Assembly: GCA_030248295.1 (NCBI GenBank)
Contig: JASANH010001141.1
Coordinates: 62,001-126,000 of the forward strand
Reading direction: 5' to 3'
DNA from: Mesodorylaimus sp. YZB2_4
Taxonomy: Eukaryota; Nematoda; Enoplea; Dorylaimida; Dorylaimidae
DNA length: 64,000 nt
Position numbers and translations under genes: made by a program. Below are positions 23,169 to 34,520 of this stretch, one piece after another; position 1 is the first letter of the stretch; each line of letters opens with the position of its first letter. The notes below the pieces were generated by a model, which ran no database searches, had not been told where the DNA came from, and saw only the letters and a program-made list of their open reading frames with translations.

Positions 23169-25121
23169 ATGTTGAATTTTCTGTTAGTATGGTATTTTTG
23201 TTTCTTATTTCGAACATCTGCAGCTGTTGACCCCAGTAAAAATATAAAAACTGACGATGATCCCCAACCTTCTGAATGCGGGGATCAGGATAGTCAAGAC
23301 AGTGGCAGCCAGAGGAAGATGCTTCTGCAGACCCTGTTAGCCAATTACAGTCAAAATGTAGTCCCTGATCCACCGGTCGATGTGTATGTTGAGCTGACGG
23401 TACAAGACATCTCATCCATTTCTGAAGCCACATCCAGTTTTGTCACCGATGTTTGGTTCAGTGCAATTTGGTGGGATCAACGTCTAAGATTCGATCACTT
23501 GGCTCCGTGCCAGCGTAACTTATCTTTGGATCATCGAATGGAAGATCGATTGTGGTCTCCGAATGTGTGCTTCGTGAATAGTAAGAAAACGGATGTTCAC
23601 GTGTCCCCAAAGCCAAATATCCTCTTATTGATTTTTCCGAACGGGACAGTCTGGTTGAATTATCGAGTCCGTGTGGAGGCCCCTTGTCAAATGGATTTGA
23701 CCAACTTTCCGGTCGATGTTCAGTCCTGTGAGTTGGTATTCGAGTCATATTCGTACAGCACGGCCGAAGTGGCACTGCGTTGGCTACTACCGCCTGTAAA
23801 CTTTGCCAAGTCGCAGCCCTCCGATTATCGATTGCCCGATTTTGTATTGTTCAATGTTAGTACAGGCAGCAAACGCATGCCCTACACAGCAGGACTATGG
23901 GATCAACTAATTGTGAAATTGCAGTTTAAACGTCTTTATGGCTTTTATGTATTGCAAGCCTATCTGCCAACCTATCTGAGCGTATTCGTGTCCTGGATCG
24001 CATTTTATATCGATGCTAAATCCCTTCCGGCGAGGATCACATTGGGAGTGAGTGCATTGATGGCGTTGACTTTTCAGGTATTTTTTGGTGACCAGGACCC
24101 GGAACTGCCTCACAGGTATGTTTTCAATTTCAGTTTGGAAACATTGCAAAGAACTTGCCGAGGGTGTCCTACGTAAAAGGTAAGCCTTGATGATGGACCA
24201 CGCATGCTAATTTCATCAGTGCCTAATGTTTCAACCGTATCCACACACTGTAATTGTAGCATGACCTTGTATCTATCTTCGCTGAAGAGCTCGCTGCATG
24301 ACTGGTCTGAGTTTGGCGAAGTCGCAAAGATGCAAAGGTTCTGCTTCGAAAACTCACAAAACCCAGGTCTATTTGGTGTGCCGTGAAGTTTCTTTTTTAA
24401 GTATATGTATTTCATCTCGAAGCAAGAAGTTTGTGTTCCTCTACAAAGGCTACCAGCTAGACTTATATCCGTTCTGTACTGCTAGGATTTAAGTGCAGAG
24501 GTCCAGCTTCTTGCAATTTATACGGCCCGCATGGTTTGTCTCTGAAGGACTTTGCTCGAGCAAAGTCCATGGACGATGGAACCCTCAAGCCTGAGGCACT
24601 TTTACCACTCATTTCTCAGCGTCCTTGGCCTGCTCATTTTCGGCTTGCATTTTTTTCATCTCTAATATGTCTAAAGTACATTCTGCTACTTTTCAGCGAT
24701 CGATATATGGATGTTTTCGTGTATGGGCTTCATCTTCCTAACCTTGTTGGAATTGGCGGCCGTGGCATTTCATGACAAAGTCACGTTTCTTCGGGAACAA
24801 CATCGCCGACGTTTCAGCCAAGTTCAGCAACGTCTCTCGTGCACATACCCAGGCATGTCCGACACCCGAGGATCGAGGGCAACAGTGCACTCGATGGAAA
24901 CATTGATACACATGCCCGCCCCCGCAGCACCAGTAATACCGCTGTGGAGAGCAAAACGGAAGTGTGGAATGACGATTTGTTTTATGAACATTTTACGCGA
25001 TCCAGATTTAGGCCCTAAATTGGACAAGTTTTCCAGTGTTGCGTTTCCAATAACGTTTGCCATGTTCAATCTGGCATACTGGGCTTATTACCTCCAGCCG
25101 CACAATGATGACGACATATAG
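23169..25121 (+). CDS. Cys-loop ligand-gated chloride channel subunit
   Basis: Exons 23169-24077, 24134-24179 and 24697-25121 join in phase to give 459 residues, a normal subunit length. A signal peptide covers about residues 1-19. The ligand-binding domain includes DVWFSAIWWDQRL, WSPNVCF and the Cys-loop C173-QMDLTNFPVDVQS-C187. Helix M1 is about 257-281. M2 is SLPARITLGVSALMALTFQ, where the PAR signature at its start indicates anion selectivity. The M2-M3 linker LPRVSYVKAIDIW and M3 follow. A short intracellular loop and M4 (near 435-455) end the protein. It fits the inhibitory invertebrate group near glycine/GABA/glutamate-gated and nematode ACC/LGC channels. The ligand cannot be decided, and there is no vicinal cysteine pair of nicotinic alpha type. 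The large ligand-binding exon without introns is notable. Confidence 0.92.
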
Positions 25122-25942
25122 ATGCTTGACCATGACTAGAGCATTTATCAAACTAAACTATTTACTGTACAATGTTTCACTTTTGATTTCATACTCGAAG
25201 TTTATTAGCTGTAACACATATTTGCAATGTCGATTTTTGTAGCCGTAATAGCTGCTGTTCACAGCAAACATTTCAGCAGGCCAAAAATACGGCGAGTTAC
25301 ATGCAACACACTCAAGCACTACCCTGGTTTACTCGAAAGTCTTATCAGAGGAGATAAAACTTCAGTGTGGGATCTAGATGGGAGCTCAATGAAGGAGGTG
25401 TTTTCAACATGTACATATTGCAACAGCTTTTGAGAAATTTTTGTTATTTACAAAGCTATCCCGAATCGCTTATTCTTCCAGAGCGGTCTTAAACGATAAT
25501 CAGACCCAGAATTAACAAGGTATCGATCGATTTTAAGCATGCCAAGAAAAACCGCGCACTGCAAATCTTACCGTGCGCACTTCGAGGGCGGGGTCCGACT
25601 CCCGCCTGGGTAAAAGTTATTGTCGAAAAATGTGGTCCTCAGCACCCGAGTGCGCTTTGTAGCGATTGGCTATGGATAAAGTTGGCATGACATGACAAGC
25701 CTGAACCACTACGGCCTGAGACACAACACAAGTTGCAACTGAGGCCCACGGGGGCCATGTTCGAGAAAATTGCGTCAGAAGGTCACGTCTTTTTCCTGGA
25801 TGTGCCGCCAGGAATCGCGTCATTACTGATTAGGCTGTTCCCCAATGCTTTGCCTTTCAGTGGCTTTGGGTTTTTGTCCATTCCCTGATGCCATGGACAA
25901 CAATTTGTCTCGATCACTCTACAGCACATTAGTGTTAGAAAT
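25122..25942. other. Intergenic, no gene seen
   Basis: No supported gene is present. A tRNA-B-box-like stretch at 25588-25612 lacks the rest of a tRNA. Confidence 0.35.
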
Positions 25943-26100
25943 GACCTCAAGGTCAAGGTCAGAAATTCTGTCAAACCCCTGATTGACCGACACTTGGTCA
26001 AAGTCAGGGTCAGGTCAGAAAATTTTTTTAGGGGTCGGTCAAGGTCAGGGTCAGGTCAGAATTTCTTGCACTTGGTCAGAGTATTCTGACAGCGAAAAAG
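25943..26100 (+). repeat. AGGTCA-rich repeat copy 1
   Basis: The sequence is built from repeats of GGTCA: aaggtcaaggtcag, ggtcaaagtcagggtcaggtcag and cggtcaaggtcagggtcaggtcag, separated by short A/T runs such as aaaattttttta. A related copy lies at 27700-27860 in the same orientation. The half-site AGGTCA equals the nuclear-receptor core motif, but function is unproven. Confidence 0.7.
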
Positions 26101-26339
26101 GTAAATTTAGTGAAATGTTGACGAAAAAATTTTCAGGCTCTCGCCTTCCTGTGTGGGGATCTAAAGGCAGTTTTACAGTTCTAAATCCCAAGGCATGTCC
26201 TGAATTCTAGGACAGTCCTCAGTCATTTCACAATCAGCTGGGTCCCACCCAAGGACACCAGGCTGTCTAAAGTTTAGGACGGCCTCGACTATGTCCCAAG
26301 TTTGGTGTCTTTATATCCTAGCAGCACTGCCATGCTGTC

Positions 26340-26440
26340 ATGGCTGTCAGGCGCAGGGCAATCGCCCTTGATCTGGGGCAATTTTGAGCTGACCCTTCTA
26401 GAGCAATTTTTAGGGCAATCTTAGGGCGTCTTGAGATTTT
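26340..26440 (+). repeat. GGGGCAATTT repeat copy (partner at 54830-54940)
   Basis: The block gggcaatcgcccttgatctg followed by gggcaattttgagctg recurs in reverse complement at 54870-54935 (agcttaaaattgccccagat). It lies in a region (26190-27160) with recurring phrases of the tcctgaattctagga type, suggesting several worn repeat units. No coding sequence is seen. Confidence 0.5.
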
Positions 26441-27699
26441 GGCACTTTGCTTTAGCTTTCTCGACCCGCAAAAACGGTTCCTTTTCGGCTGAACTAAAAT
26501 TCTGTCGTCCCTTTTCAACCATTGAAGCCAAAAACTGACGACAGAATGCCATCATCATCATTTTACTCCTTACCCTAGCAAATACATGCGCTTGATAGAG
26601 AGGTGGTGACACACTTGAAATAAGTTGAAACTTATACGCGTGATAAAGTTACTAGCAAGAATTGTCCCATGTACAGAATCCCGTAAAACAGTCGCAGAAA
26701 ACACAAAACTCTGTTTGCAGGACTCAAAATTATGAGTTGGAAAAACAATTATTCCCAAATAATGAAACCCATTGCAATGCTTATAGAATAAACCGAATTT
26801 GGCACGTTTACTGAGCTCATATAATGTGGACCAGCCTACCTTAGCCAGGGCATCCTCGTGACATAGTAAAATTATTCAGATACAATCGCACAGCAAACTT
26901 CGGCCAGTAATGGGCGCCCAGCTTACACGTACAGTATTTATTTCAAGCATTAAATTTTGCGGTCTGCTGAAATGTCTTAAGTCATCCATTTTTACTGTGG
27001 AACAAGATGTGACACGGCTTTAAACGCGCCTAAATCTACGAATAAGACACCTCTAGGACAGCTATTGTGACAAGTCCTGAATTGGTGTCCCAGTGTCGTC
27101 CCAAGTTGCTGCCCTAAAAAGTGCCCTGAATTCAAACCCGTCCTGAAATTAGGATCGCATTGTGACACTGGACCCTGCTGATTGTGAGTCTTGTGCTATT
27201 GCAGTTATCTTGCTCGTCCAGTCTCCTACCAGCCCAGCTGCATAGACTACTGTGTACCAGCGTAGTGTGCGCTTGCGAATGCCATCCATCTGTGGTACAG
27301 CCATCCCTATCTCTTCCTATTCGTTCTTATCCAAGCTCGGCCTCATTGGAGCGAGGTATTCTGGCTGTACCAGCCAATTACAGCCTGGTAAGGCGCCTTT
27401 TCTCGGATTACGGCGAAAAGAAATCGATCATGCAGCATGCAGTTTGAGTAGGAATTGACGTATAACGAATGAGATTTATCTTTGATTTTCAAATGGGTGT
27501 CAGCTTCTCTTGTTTTTCAAAACCCGTGAAAACAGCTTTGAATATCTTTTTGAGCTTGATAAAAATTCAGTTTCTTGGGCTACCCGTGAAATTTCACGTA
27601 ATGCCCCGAAATCGTCAGCTGTAGTGAAATTTCTTGGTAAAATTGCAAGCACAGAGAAGCTTCGTTGCTGGTGCCGATTATAAGCAAAATTTTTTATCC
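26441..27699. other. Repeat-rich, no gene seen
   Basis: Phrases such as ccctgaatt, cctaaa and gtcccaagtt recur here and at 26190-26300, suggesting decayed repeats. No supported gene is present. Confidence 0.3.
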
Positions 27700-27860
27700 G
27701 ATCAATGTCAAAGTCAGTGCCAGAAAATTTACAATTCCTCGCAGTTCAATTGTCAGGTCAGAAAGTTTTTTTGGGCTCAATCAAGGTCAGTGTCAGGTCA
27801 GAAAATTTTTTGAGGGGTCTGTCAAGGTCAGGGTCAGGTCAGACAGTGAAAAACCCAGGT
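27700..27860 (+). repeat. AGGTCA-rich repeat copy 2
   Basis: This is the second copy of the element at 25943-26100, with the same order of units: gtcaaagtcag, gaaaattt, then tcaaggtcagtgtcaggtcag, aaattttttgaggggtc and tcaaggtcagggtcaggtcag. About nine GGTCA/TGTCA-type half-sites are arranged head to tail. Confidence 0.7.
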
Positions 27861-28164
27861 CATTGGAACACTACAGTACATCGCCTATTCGCTGTACAGT
27901 GAATACACGGTTGCATGGGACATCAGGGACATTGACCATGTCATGGACACACACCCAATGCCACTTTAGGGATCGCAATGCGAATAGTGGCACAGCATGC
28001 CCGACCGACAGTAGCAGGCAGCATACTGTATGTGAGAGCTGCGGTGGCTCACAGTCAGGGTTAAGGCGTTGGTACCGCATTGCTTGGGCCAGCAACCCTG
28101 ACCAGGAGACCGCAGTTCTGTTCTGGCTTAGGGCGGCAGTTTAGTAAGTCCGTCGTTGGCCTTG

Positions 28165-28435
28165 CACGCCTGGCTCTGGGCGACTCACCGGGTACCGTCA
28201 TGTGGCGGACGCCGAACCAATAGAGAATCAGGAAACTGGTTCCCGAACACCAGTCGGGAAGGACCCTCCCTTCTCGCCCAGTATCATCCTGGGATGCTGT
28301 GCTGGCACAGGATGCCCTCGTTTGGAGGTGCTCCTAGTGGAGACGCGCGGAGGGAAGCTGCCGTGAGAGCTGGTCACCTCACGGCCCCGCTTATCATATC
28401 AAGACTGCTGGCTGGCTATTGGCAAAACGGGTTGG
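28165..28435 (+). repeat. Dispersed GC-rich repeat copy (partner at 39838-40055)
   Basis: It shares in order cgactcacc, ccctcg..ggaggtgctcc, agtgg.gacgcg and ctggctggcta with 39838-40055 in the same orientation. It is GC-rich compared with its surroundings and shows no coding motif. It is probably a short interspersed element or fragment. Confidence 0.5.
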
Positions 28436-28904
28436 AAGTTGCGTGGGGAACTGGGCGGCAGGGGGCCAAACCCACAAAAATTTTTTAAAAAATGCATACT
28501 GTATGTGTCAGAACAAATTTTATTTCATTTTACTGCATGTTCATGGAACTTGTACGCGCACTAAAGGCGACATTGACAGTGTGGCCGTTTGTTGGAACGA
28601 AACAACAACTGAGAAGTCATGACAGTGTATTTCGGGGCTGGTAATTTATTCCTTATCATTATTTTTGATAATCTAATATATGACATGGCCTGATATGACC
28701 AGCTTGTAGGATTTGTGACTAGATCAGCACCAGCTTAAAAGAAGACAGGTCACGTGAGCAATCAATAACAGAGAGGCACTGAACCGTAAACTTGCTTAGA
28801 CATTCCATTCTGTCAGTTGCCATTTATCGAAGAATCTAGGAATAGCAAGAAAAGCGTACAGTACATATAGAAAGGCTAAGAAGCTTGCTACTTCTTTTGC
28901 CTGC
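28436..28904. other. 3' flank of the F-box gene
   Basis: No gene is seen. A minus-strand AATAAA at about 28645-28650 could serve the F-box gene, some 255 nt past its stop. Confidence 0.3.
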
Positions 28905-31079
28905 TCACAAAACACCTGGACACCAGATTCGGCCACCTCTGACCACGATATCGTCAAGTCGAAATCTTCTCATGAGCCAGTCTTGTCGTTTTTTCTTTCG
29001 ACCACTATTGAGCATGTCTTCCAACTGCTTTCTCTGCGAACAAGATGGTAAGAAGTTTGTGCATGACAAAACGGTCAAATTCTTATGTTCTGCCGCTGAC
29101 TCGAAAAACCGCTTTATGGTCGTCCAGTCGTAAGGAAACTGAATACCGGACAGGCCTTCCAATTCTGGGTATTCCTGCAGTATGGCCACAGCTGCAGTGA
29201 ACGGACATATTTCTGTGCCATTTCCACCAACGTATGGCTCCCGAAACGTCAGGTAACGCAAGTTTGGGAAGGAAATTCGAAATTTTCGCGCAATTGTTTC
29301 GTTTGTGATCTCAAATCGACCTTCGTGTATGAAAGTCAGGTCTCTTACAACTGGCCATGTGGCGGCGAGCAAGGGTTCCACACCGGTCTGAAGGAAGAGA
29401 TATTGCAATCGGCTGAATATCTCTACATTGGAGAAGATACCGCGGGGAGCTGGTGGTCTCAAAAACTATCCAGGCAGCCTTTCTAGTCGTAGGAGCCAGG
29501 CATCTACCCGACAGACTTCTGCCTCGCCTGGAGGAGCTTGTCAATACATAAGATCTAATTATACTTGTGACATACTGTTGCACCCTCTCTCCTTACTTTC
29601 AAATAATCTGTTCCAGAAAGTCGTATCCCCAAATGTTTTAATCGATGGGCTTTGGCTGTTTGGGCGAACGTAGCCAACCGACCAGCCAAATCAGGCGAGT
29701 AGGCATCAATAAATATGGTTTCCAAACGATCGCAATTGCACAGGATATTCATCAGAACACAGTCAGCTTCTGAATTGAACGATGTGTACTGATTCGCGAA
29801 ACGATCACTGCTGCTGACTGGCATGTGGTACAGAAATTTCATTTCTGACCACGCTCCTTCGCTCCACTGCAGATTTTTCAGGTGTCGACACATAATATTA
29901 TTGATGACTGGCGATGCACTCGGTGGCAAATCAGGCATGAAGTAACAGTGGTCGAAACTTAACGATTTCAGATTCTGCAGGCCTAATACCCACTTGATGT
30001 CGCGGCTCCTTAATTGACAAGCTGACAAACTCAGTTCCGTCACGTTCTGGAAGCAGGATCCGTTAAAAGCGCCAGCTGGCAATTCCAACCCTTGGGAGGC
30101 AGTAGAGATATCCAAGGACCCCACACAGGCTTGTAGGTAACAAGTGCTTGTCAGTTCACCACCATAGCACGTTTTGAATAAATTAGAACGTTGCAATGAT
30201 GGAAAAAAATGAAGTAGTCGGAGTAACTGCGGGTTGTTATGGCGATTGACCTCATCTTTGGATGTGCACTTTAGTGTCCGCAGACTCGGCCATTCTTGAG
30301 GCAGTGGCTGCTAAAAAAGAAGCTGAAAGTGATTTTAAAAGAAATAGACCGGGTAGGGATCGAACACGGTTATGCAACATAAGTCACCAAACAAGGCAAA
30401 GTAGTGAATTGCTCACCGGATCTTCCATTATAAGGCATCTTTCGAAACATCTCAGACTTGCAAGACTGAGTCGTAGAATTGTCGAACCATCGCCCACTAT
30501 CAAATCTTGCGTGAAGAGACCATCGATACGCAAATGACGCAGTGAGACGCACCGCGAAAGAGCATTAGCCAAGGCTTCTTCATTGTCTTCACTGGAGCTG
30601 ATAACGAGCTTTCGCAGGCTGTGAAATTGTGGCAACAATTGCATTGCATCTGATCTGACAGTGATCTTTGGATGAAACTGCAAAATCGATACTGATTGCG
30701 AATTGGGAAAAATCGCATCCAGATGGCACGAATGCACATTGTGGTAAAAAGCTGCGGACTGGGTGAAATCTATCTCAGTCAGGTAATCACCCGTTTTGCC
30801 ACTGGCGTGTTTCAAAAGCGAAAGGAGGAAATCAAAATCGCATTCCTTATCTTTGTCAGAGGGACGAGACTCCTTGATAAAAGAAAGCAAATGACCAGTG
30901 TCCAGCGCAGCAGAAAAGATTTTCTTCGACGGATTATTTTTCTTGGCTTTAGGGGTGTTGATCTTGAAGGACATGAGTCGATGCCATCGATTACAAACAA
31001 GATCCAACGATAACAACCTATCTTTGAAAGGGGCACGGCTAAAGATTTTGTCTAAAACGAGGTCGGGCATCATTTCCAT
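28905..31079 (-). CDS. F-box protein with leucine-rich C-terminal region
   Basis: Exon 1 is 31079-30417 and exon 2 starts at 30310; the first junction is in phase with donor gtgagc and acceptor cttttttag. Exon 3 runs to the stop at 28907-28905. The product is about 635-645 residues. The N-terminus holds an F-box (MPDLVLDKIFSRAPF..., LDLVCNRWHRLM), the Skp1-binding module of SCF ubiquitin ligases. The rest shows irregular leucine-rich repeats (LRKLVISSS, LRHLRIDGL, LKSLSFDHCYF, LRYLTFREP), probably the substrate-binding part. An in-frame stop lies upstream, so the first usable ATG is at 31079 unless another exon precedes it. The second junction has two in-phase solutions: donor 29596 with acceptor 29466, or donor 29583 with acceptor 29423. 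The intron is filled by a dispersed repeat. The substrate is unknown. Confidence 0.78.
29434..29560 (+). repeat. Dispersed repeat occupying intron 2 of the F-box gene
   Basis: The segment matches 56990-57125 in the same orientation. Shared words in order are gagaag.taccgcggggagc, caggca, ctagtcgtagg, gcctcgcctggaggagc and gtcaatac. It spans almost the entire intron, and its edge supplies the pyrimidine-rich tract of one candidate acceptor on the gene's strand. Confidence 0.6.
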
Positions 31080-31181
31080 TTTTCTCGACTGTAGTTTGAG
31101 TAAGACCAGCAGCGACTCTTCGTTGTGTTGACCAGCGATGGCACCCTCCGCTACTGACAGCCGCCCGCCAGGAGCATCCAA

Positions 31182-32480
31182 GAGGAAGAAGTGTCATAAA
31201 GAGTGGCTGGCAGCGCTACGCATTCGAAACTGCGTAGTGAGAATCGCTCGCTTGGCAAGCTGCTTATCGTTTGCTTGTGCTGGTGAAAGCAGAGATCACA
31301 CGCATCCTTTATGCCCTGAAAGTGCCTTGGAGTCGTACACAGAATGAAGTACTGTATTTGAGGGTATATGAGTAGCTCGCACAATGGGTTCCCACAGTGG
31401 CACCTGACATGCCTGCCATAAATATTCTGATGGTTATGGAGGGGTGCTCTTGTCGTGACACCAAAAAGTGTCATCCCATGATAGGTTATTTTATGGCGGC
31501 GGGAATCTTTCGGCGAGTCCCTACTGGCATCTCATAGCACCGAAAACAATCTTCTTCAGTTTTATACACCAAGGCCTTCAGCCTAACATGCCTTGGGTTC
31601 GTGTGCTCGATTGCCCCATGGTTTTGAGTGTCGACCTACAGCCCGTCATTCATGGTTTGAGCGACGCTCGTAGGCATCCATTATTGCGCATATCTTGCTA
31701 CAGGCATGGCTGCGGATGCAGGTACTATTTTGCTTGAGCCAGAATCACAATCGAACCAGTTATGTTTTCCTTGCCTTGGGAGTAGGTCATTGACAAAGAC
31801 ACATTCCAGCCGTGACAAGCAATTTTTCCTTTCAGCTTTTGCGTGAATAAGTGTGTTAGGAGGCTAGATAGGATCGAGATCTTTCCTGTCCCGTGGGTTT
31901 GGTGAGGAAGATTTTGTGGACTGCTGACATCCGGTTAGCATCTGTGTGCCATCCTTTGATTGTCCAATTCATCTACAGTATGTGCAGTAAGTTAGCCAAC
32001 CATCTAATAAGTAAGATACTACAATTTGCCTTTTTTTGCCGTGATTCTTGCCATCTATCGCGAGCTACCAAAGATTGCTTTCTTTCGGCCACACAGCAGC
32101 CCAAAATTACATAGGACGCGGCTGTGTTTGGCTGGCAGTGGTGACGATGAGTGCAGCTGATAACAGGGCTTGTATGTAAGCCCGCCCTCCCCCGCCCAAA
32201 TTGCACATACTGTAATGTTATTGACCTAACTATCTGCGCCTCTAGGCCCAATAACAGAACGCGGGGGACACACAGTGCCTGTAAAATAAGCGTAAAATAG
32301 GCCCTCCACATGTTGGGTTGTTGTCTCAGGCCTGTTTTTTTCTGTACTAGGCCTTAGGCTTTGTCTTTAGTGACAGAAGGCCTATGACGACAGAATGCAC
32401 TCGTCGCTAACTTGATGCCCAGACTGATCGTAAAGTGCTTAGATAACGTGCGAACTACAGTTATATAACTTAGTTTTTCA
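31182..32480. other. Intergenic, no gene seen
   Basis: The 5' flank of the F-box gene is here. Open frames up to 112 codons carry no motif. Confidence 0.35.
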
Positions 32481-32488
32481 ACTCCAAG

Positions 32489-32713
32489 GTGGCAAAAGTG
32501 GAGGACCGTATTAGTTATGAAAATATGAAGCGAGCTTTTGATGAATTCTTTGCGTACACTGCAACAATATGGGGATGCAGCCTGACTCTAATGGTCGGCT
32601 ACTCGAAGGAAATTAAAAATATCAGCGAGGAAGAACGCCAAGTGATAACTGATCGTATCGTAAATTATTGGATCGATAATTTCCAAGATGCTAGGAAGGT
32701 GCTCGGATTTTAG
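32489..32713 (+). CDS. Orphan coding-like exon, unknown product
   Basis: An acceptor-like ttttcaactccaag precedes a 74-codon frame ending TAG at 32711-32713. Composition and codon use look like real protein: EDRISYENMKRAFDEFF, an aromatic/hydrophobic middle, and EEERQVITDRIVNYW. I do not recognise it and found no upstream exon. It could be the last exon of a gene with distant exons, or a fragment left by duplication. Confidence 0.35.
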   Translation: MAKVEDRISYENMKRAFDEFFAYTATIWGCSLTLMVGYSKEIKNISEEERQVITDRIVNYWIDNFQDARKVLGF

Positions 32714-33113
32714 TGCTATGCAGGTCTCGTGATCTATAGCTGACCTGCGATAATTTTTGTTCATTATCTTTAGGTTACCTACAGTGCACGATATCGCATA
32801 GCACTACGTAGGCCACGGGTATTCATGGCCTTCCTTATCCAACTGACGACTAGACCCCACTCGATATCGCACAGCATGTCCACAGGGAAGGTGTAAGGCG
32901 ATAGGGCTAGAAGGCGAGCAACAATCGTTTACTGGTCAGCCGCTCAGGAGCAAGCACCAATGATACACGACTGACTAATGCACGGGAGAGCACACACAAT
33001 ACATGAGCAAAGAGTTTGCAAATGATACTTATATGCAGAAAGGCCTGTTGCACGATAATAACCAAGAGGAAAACCAGAAACTGAAGGCATCGGAGGATCA
33101 GGAATTGGTAAAG
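32714..33113. other. Intergenic, no gene seen
   Basis: Nothing supportable is seen before the left inverted terminus of the next element. Confidence 0.3.
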
Positions 33114-34520
33114 AGGTATAGTCGGATTACTCAGTCTAGAAGCACTACGATGCACGGCGCCAGTCTGGCGGGGCGGCCCATGGCCGCGCGAAACAAAACT
33201 AGTAACGAGAGCGCGCCTGAAAACAGGTTTCTTGTATGCTAGGGGCGGCGTTTTTTCGAATTCCTAGCGCCAGATTTGCGATACCTTCTTGCGAGTGAGG
33301 CCTTCTAGATAGCCGCATGGCATCGAGAAGACCATCTGCACATTGATAAATGCAGAAGAGCTAATGTTTCAGATTTTGCTTAGTGAATTTGTTGTCCGTC
33401 TCACTACACATCCAGACTGAACTGTCCTTTCTTAACTTTAGCTACGGTACTGCATTGGATATGTCGTGGTAAACAAAAATCATGTAACTCTATTTATCGT
33501 ACCAATAATTTTATGAGTTTTTGTTCGCGAAAGCAAACATGGCGACACTGATGAGGAAACCGAGGTGCTTACGGAACCAGATGCCAGCATTAATATTGAC
33601 ATGGACACAAGCATGGATGTAGACATGAACATACCAGAAGTCCATGTCCAGTTAAACACAGATTAGGATTTGAATGGAGTGGATGGCGGATTAGCGCTAA
33701 AACGATTAAACACCGTCCATGTGACTGGGATCACGCTATCGGTCGAGTCAAGGAGCTATCGTCAGCCAATCTATCGTCACCCGAGCTATTGTCAGGGATC
33801 ACGCAGGATGCGCTAAATTTATTACGCGATTGCAGCTGATCCCGCCGCAACTGACTGAAATGAAGGCCACTCAGGATCATCAGTGCCCTGCGCCAGCAGC
33901 GCAACAGAAGCCTCAGTTCAATGCTCGAAAGTTCATGAGGGAAAAATACATTTGCGTCCTGAATTTCACAAAGATGCAGTGGCACCAATCAAGATTCGAT
34001 AACCCTGATGCACAACTCAGGCAAGCAGTGATCAATGCAAACATGTATTTTTCCGCCTTTAGCACCAATCCTTCGCCGCTACAGCTGCAGCGTTGAAACT
34101 TAACCGTTACACTAGTAGTGATATCATAAAGGGCGCTAGAGGAGCTGCAAGCGATTTTGCGACGAAGTTAAAAATGTCGTTACCAGAAGTCGCCAGCAGA
34201 TGCGCCACCTCCCATAAAAAGACGCGCAAAGGCTGACGGACAGTTGAGGCAAGATCCATGTTTAGCACTAGCCCTGTGGGAGAAACAGCAGCGGTGTGAA
34301 AGCTTGATCGTTACGCTGTTCATCATGATTTAGTCAGTCACCCAAGCCACGCTACCACGAAAGCCACCCCGACTCTCCCGCCCCTAGCATACAAGAAACC
34401 TGTTTTCAGGCTCGCGCTCGTTACTAGTTTTGTGTTTGGCGCGGCCATGGGCCTCCCCGCCAGACTGGCGCCGTGCATCGTAGTGCCTCTAGACTGATCG
34501 TGAGTAATCCGACTATACCT
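33114..34520. mobile_element. 1.4 kb DNA transposon-like element with ~135 bp terminal inverted repeats
   Basis: Left terminus 33114-33248 and right terminus 34379-34520 are reverse complements with about 90% or better identity by eye. They differ by a 6-bp indel and a few substitutions. Both begin aggtatagtcggattactca and share gcactacgatgcacggcgcc and gaaaacaggtttcttgtatg. The interior has coding-like debris: an acidic stretch from 33540 (GDTDEETEVLTEPDASINID) ended by a stop at 33664-33666, and an 88-codon frame at 33830-34096. No transposase motif is recognisable, so the copy is probably dead or non-autonomous. No target duplication is obvious. Confidence 0.75.

Noticed and set aside
25588-25612. 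tRNA-like B box (ggggtccgactccc)
   Set aside because: No acceptor stem, D arm or anticodon arm can be folded around it.
30355-30385. Second tRNA-like fragment (gggatcgaac) in the first F-box intron
   Set aside because: Only a B-box-like word; no cloverleaf.
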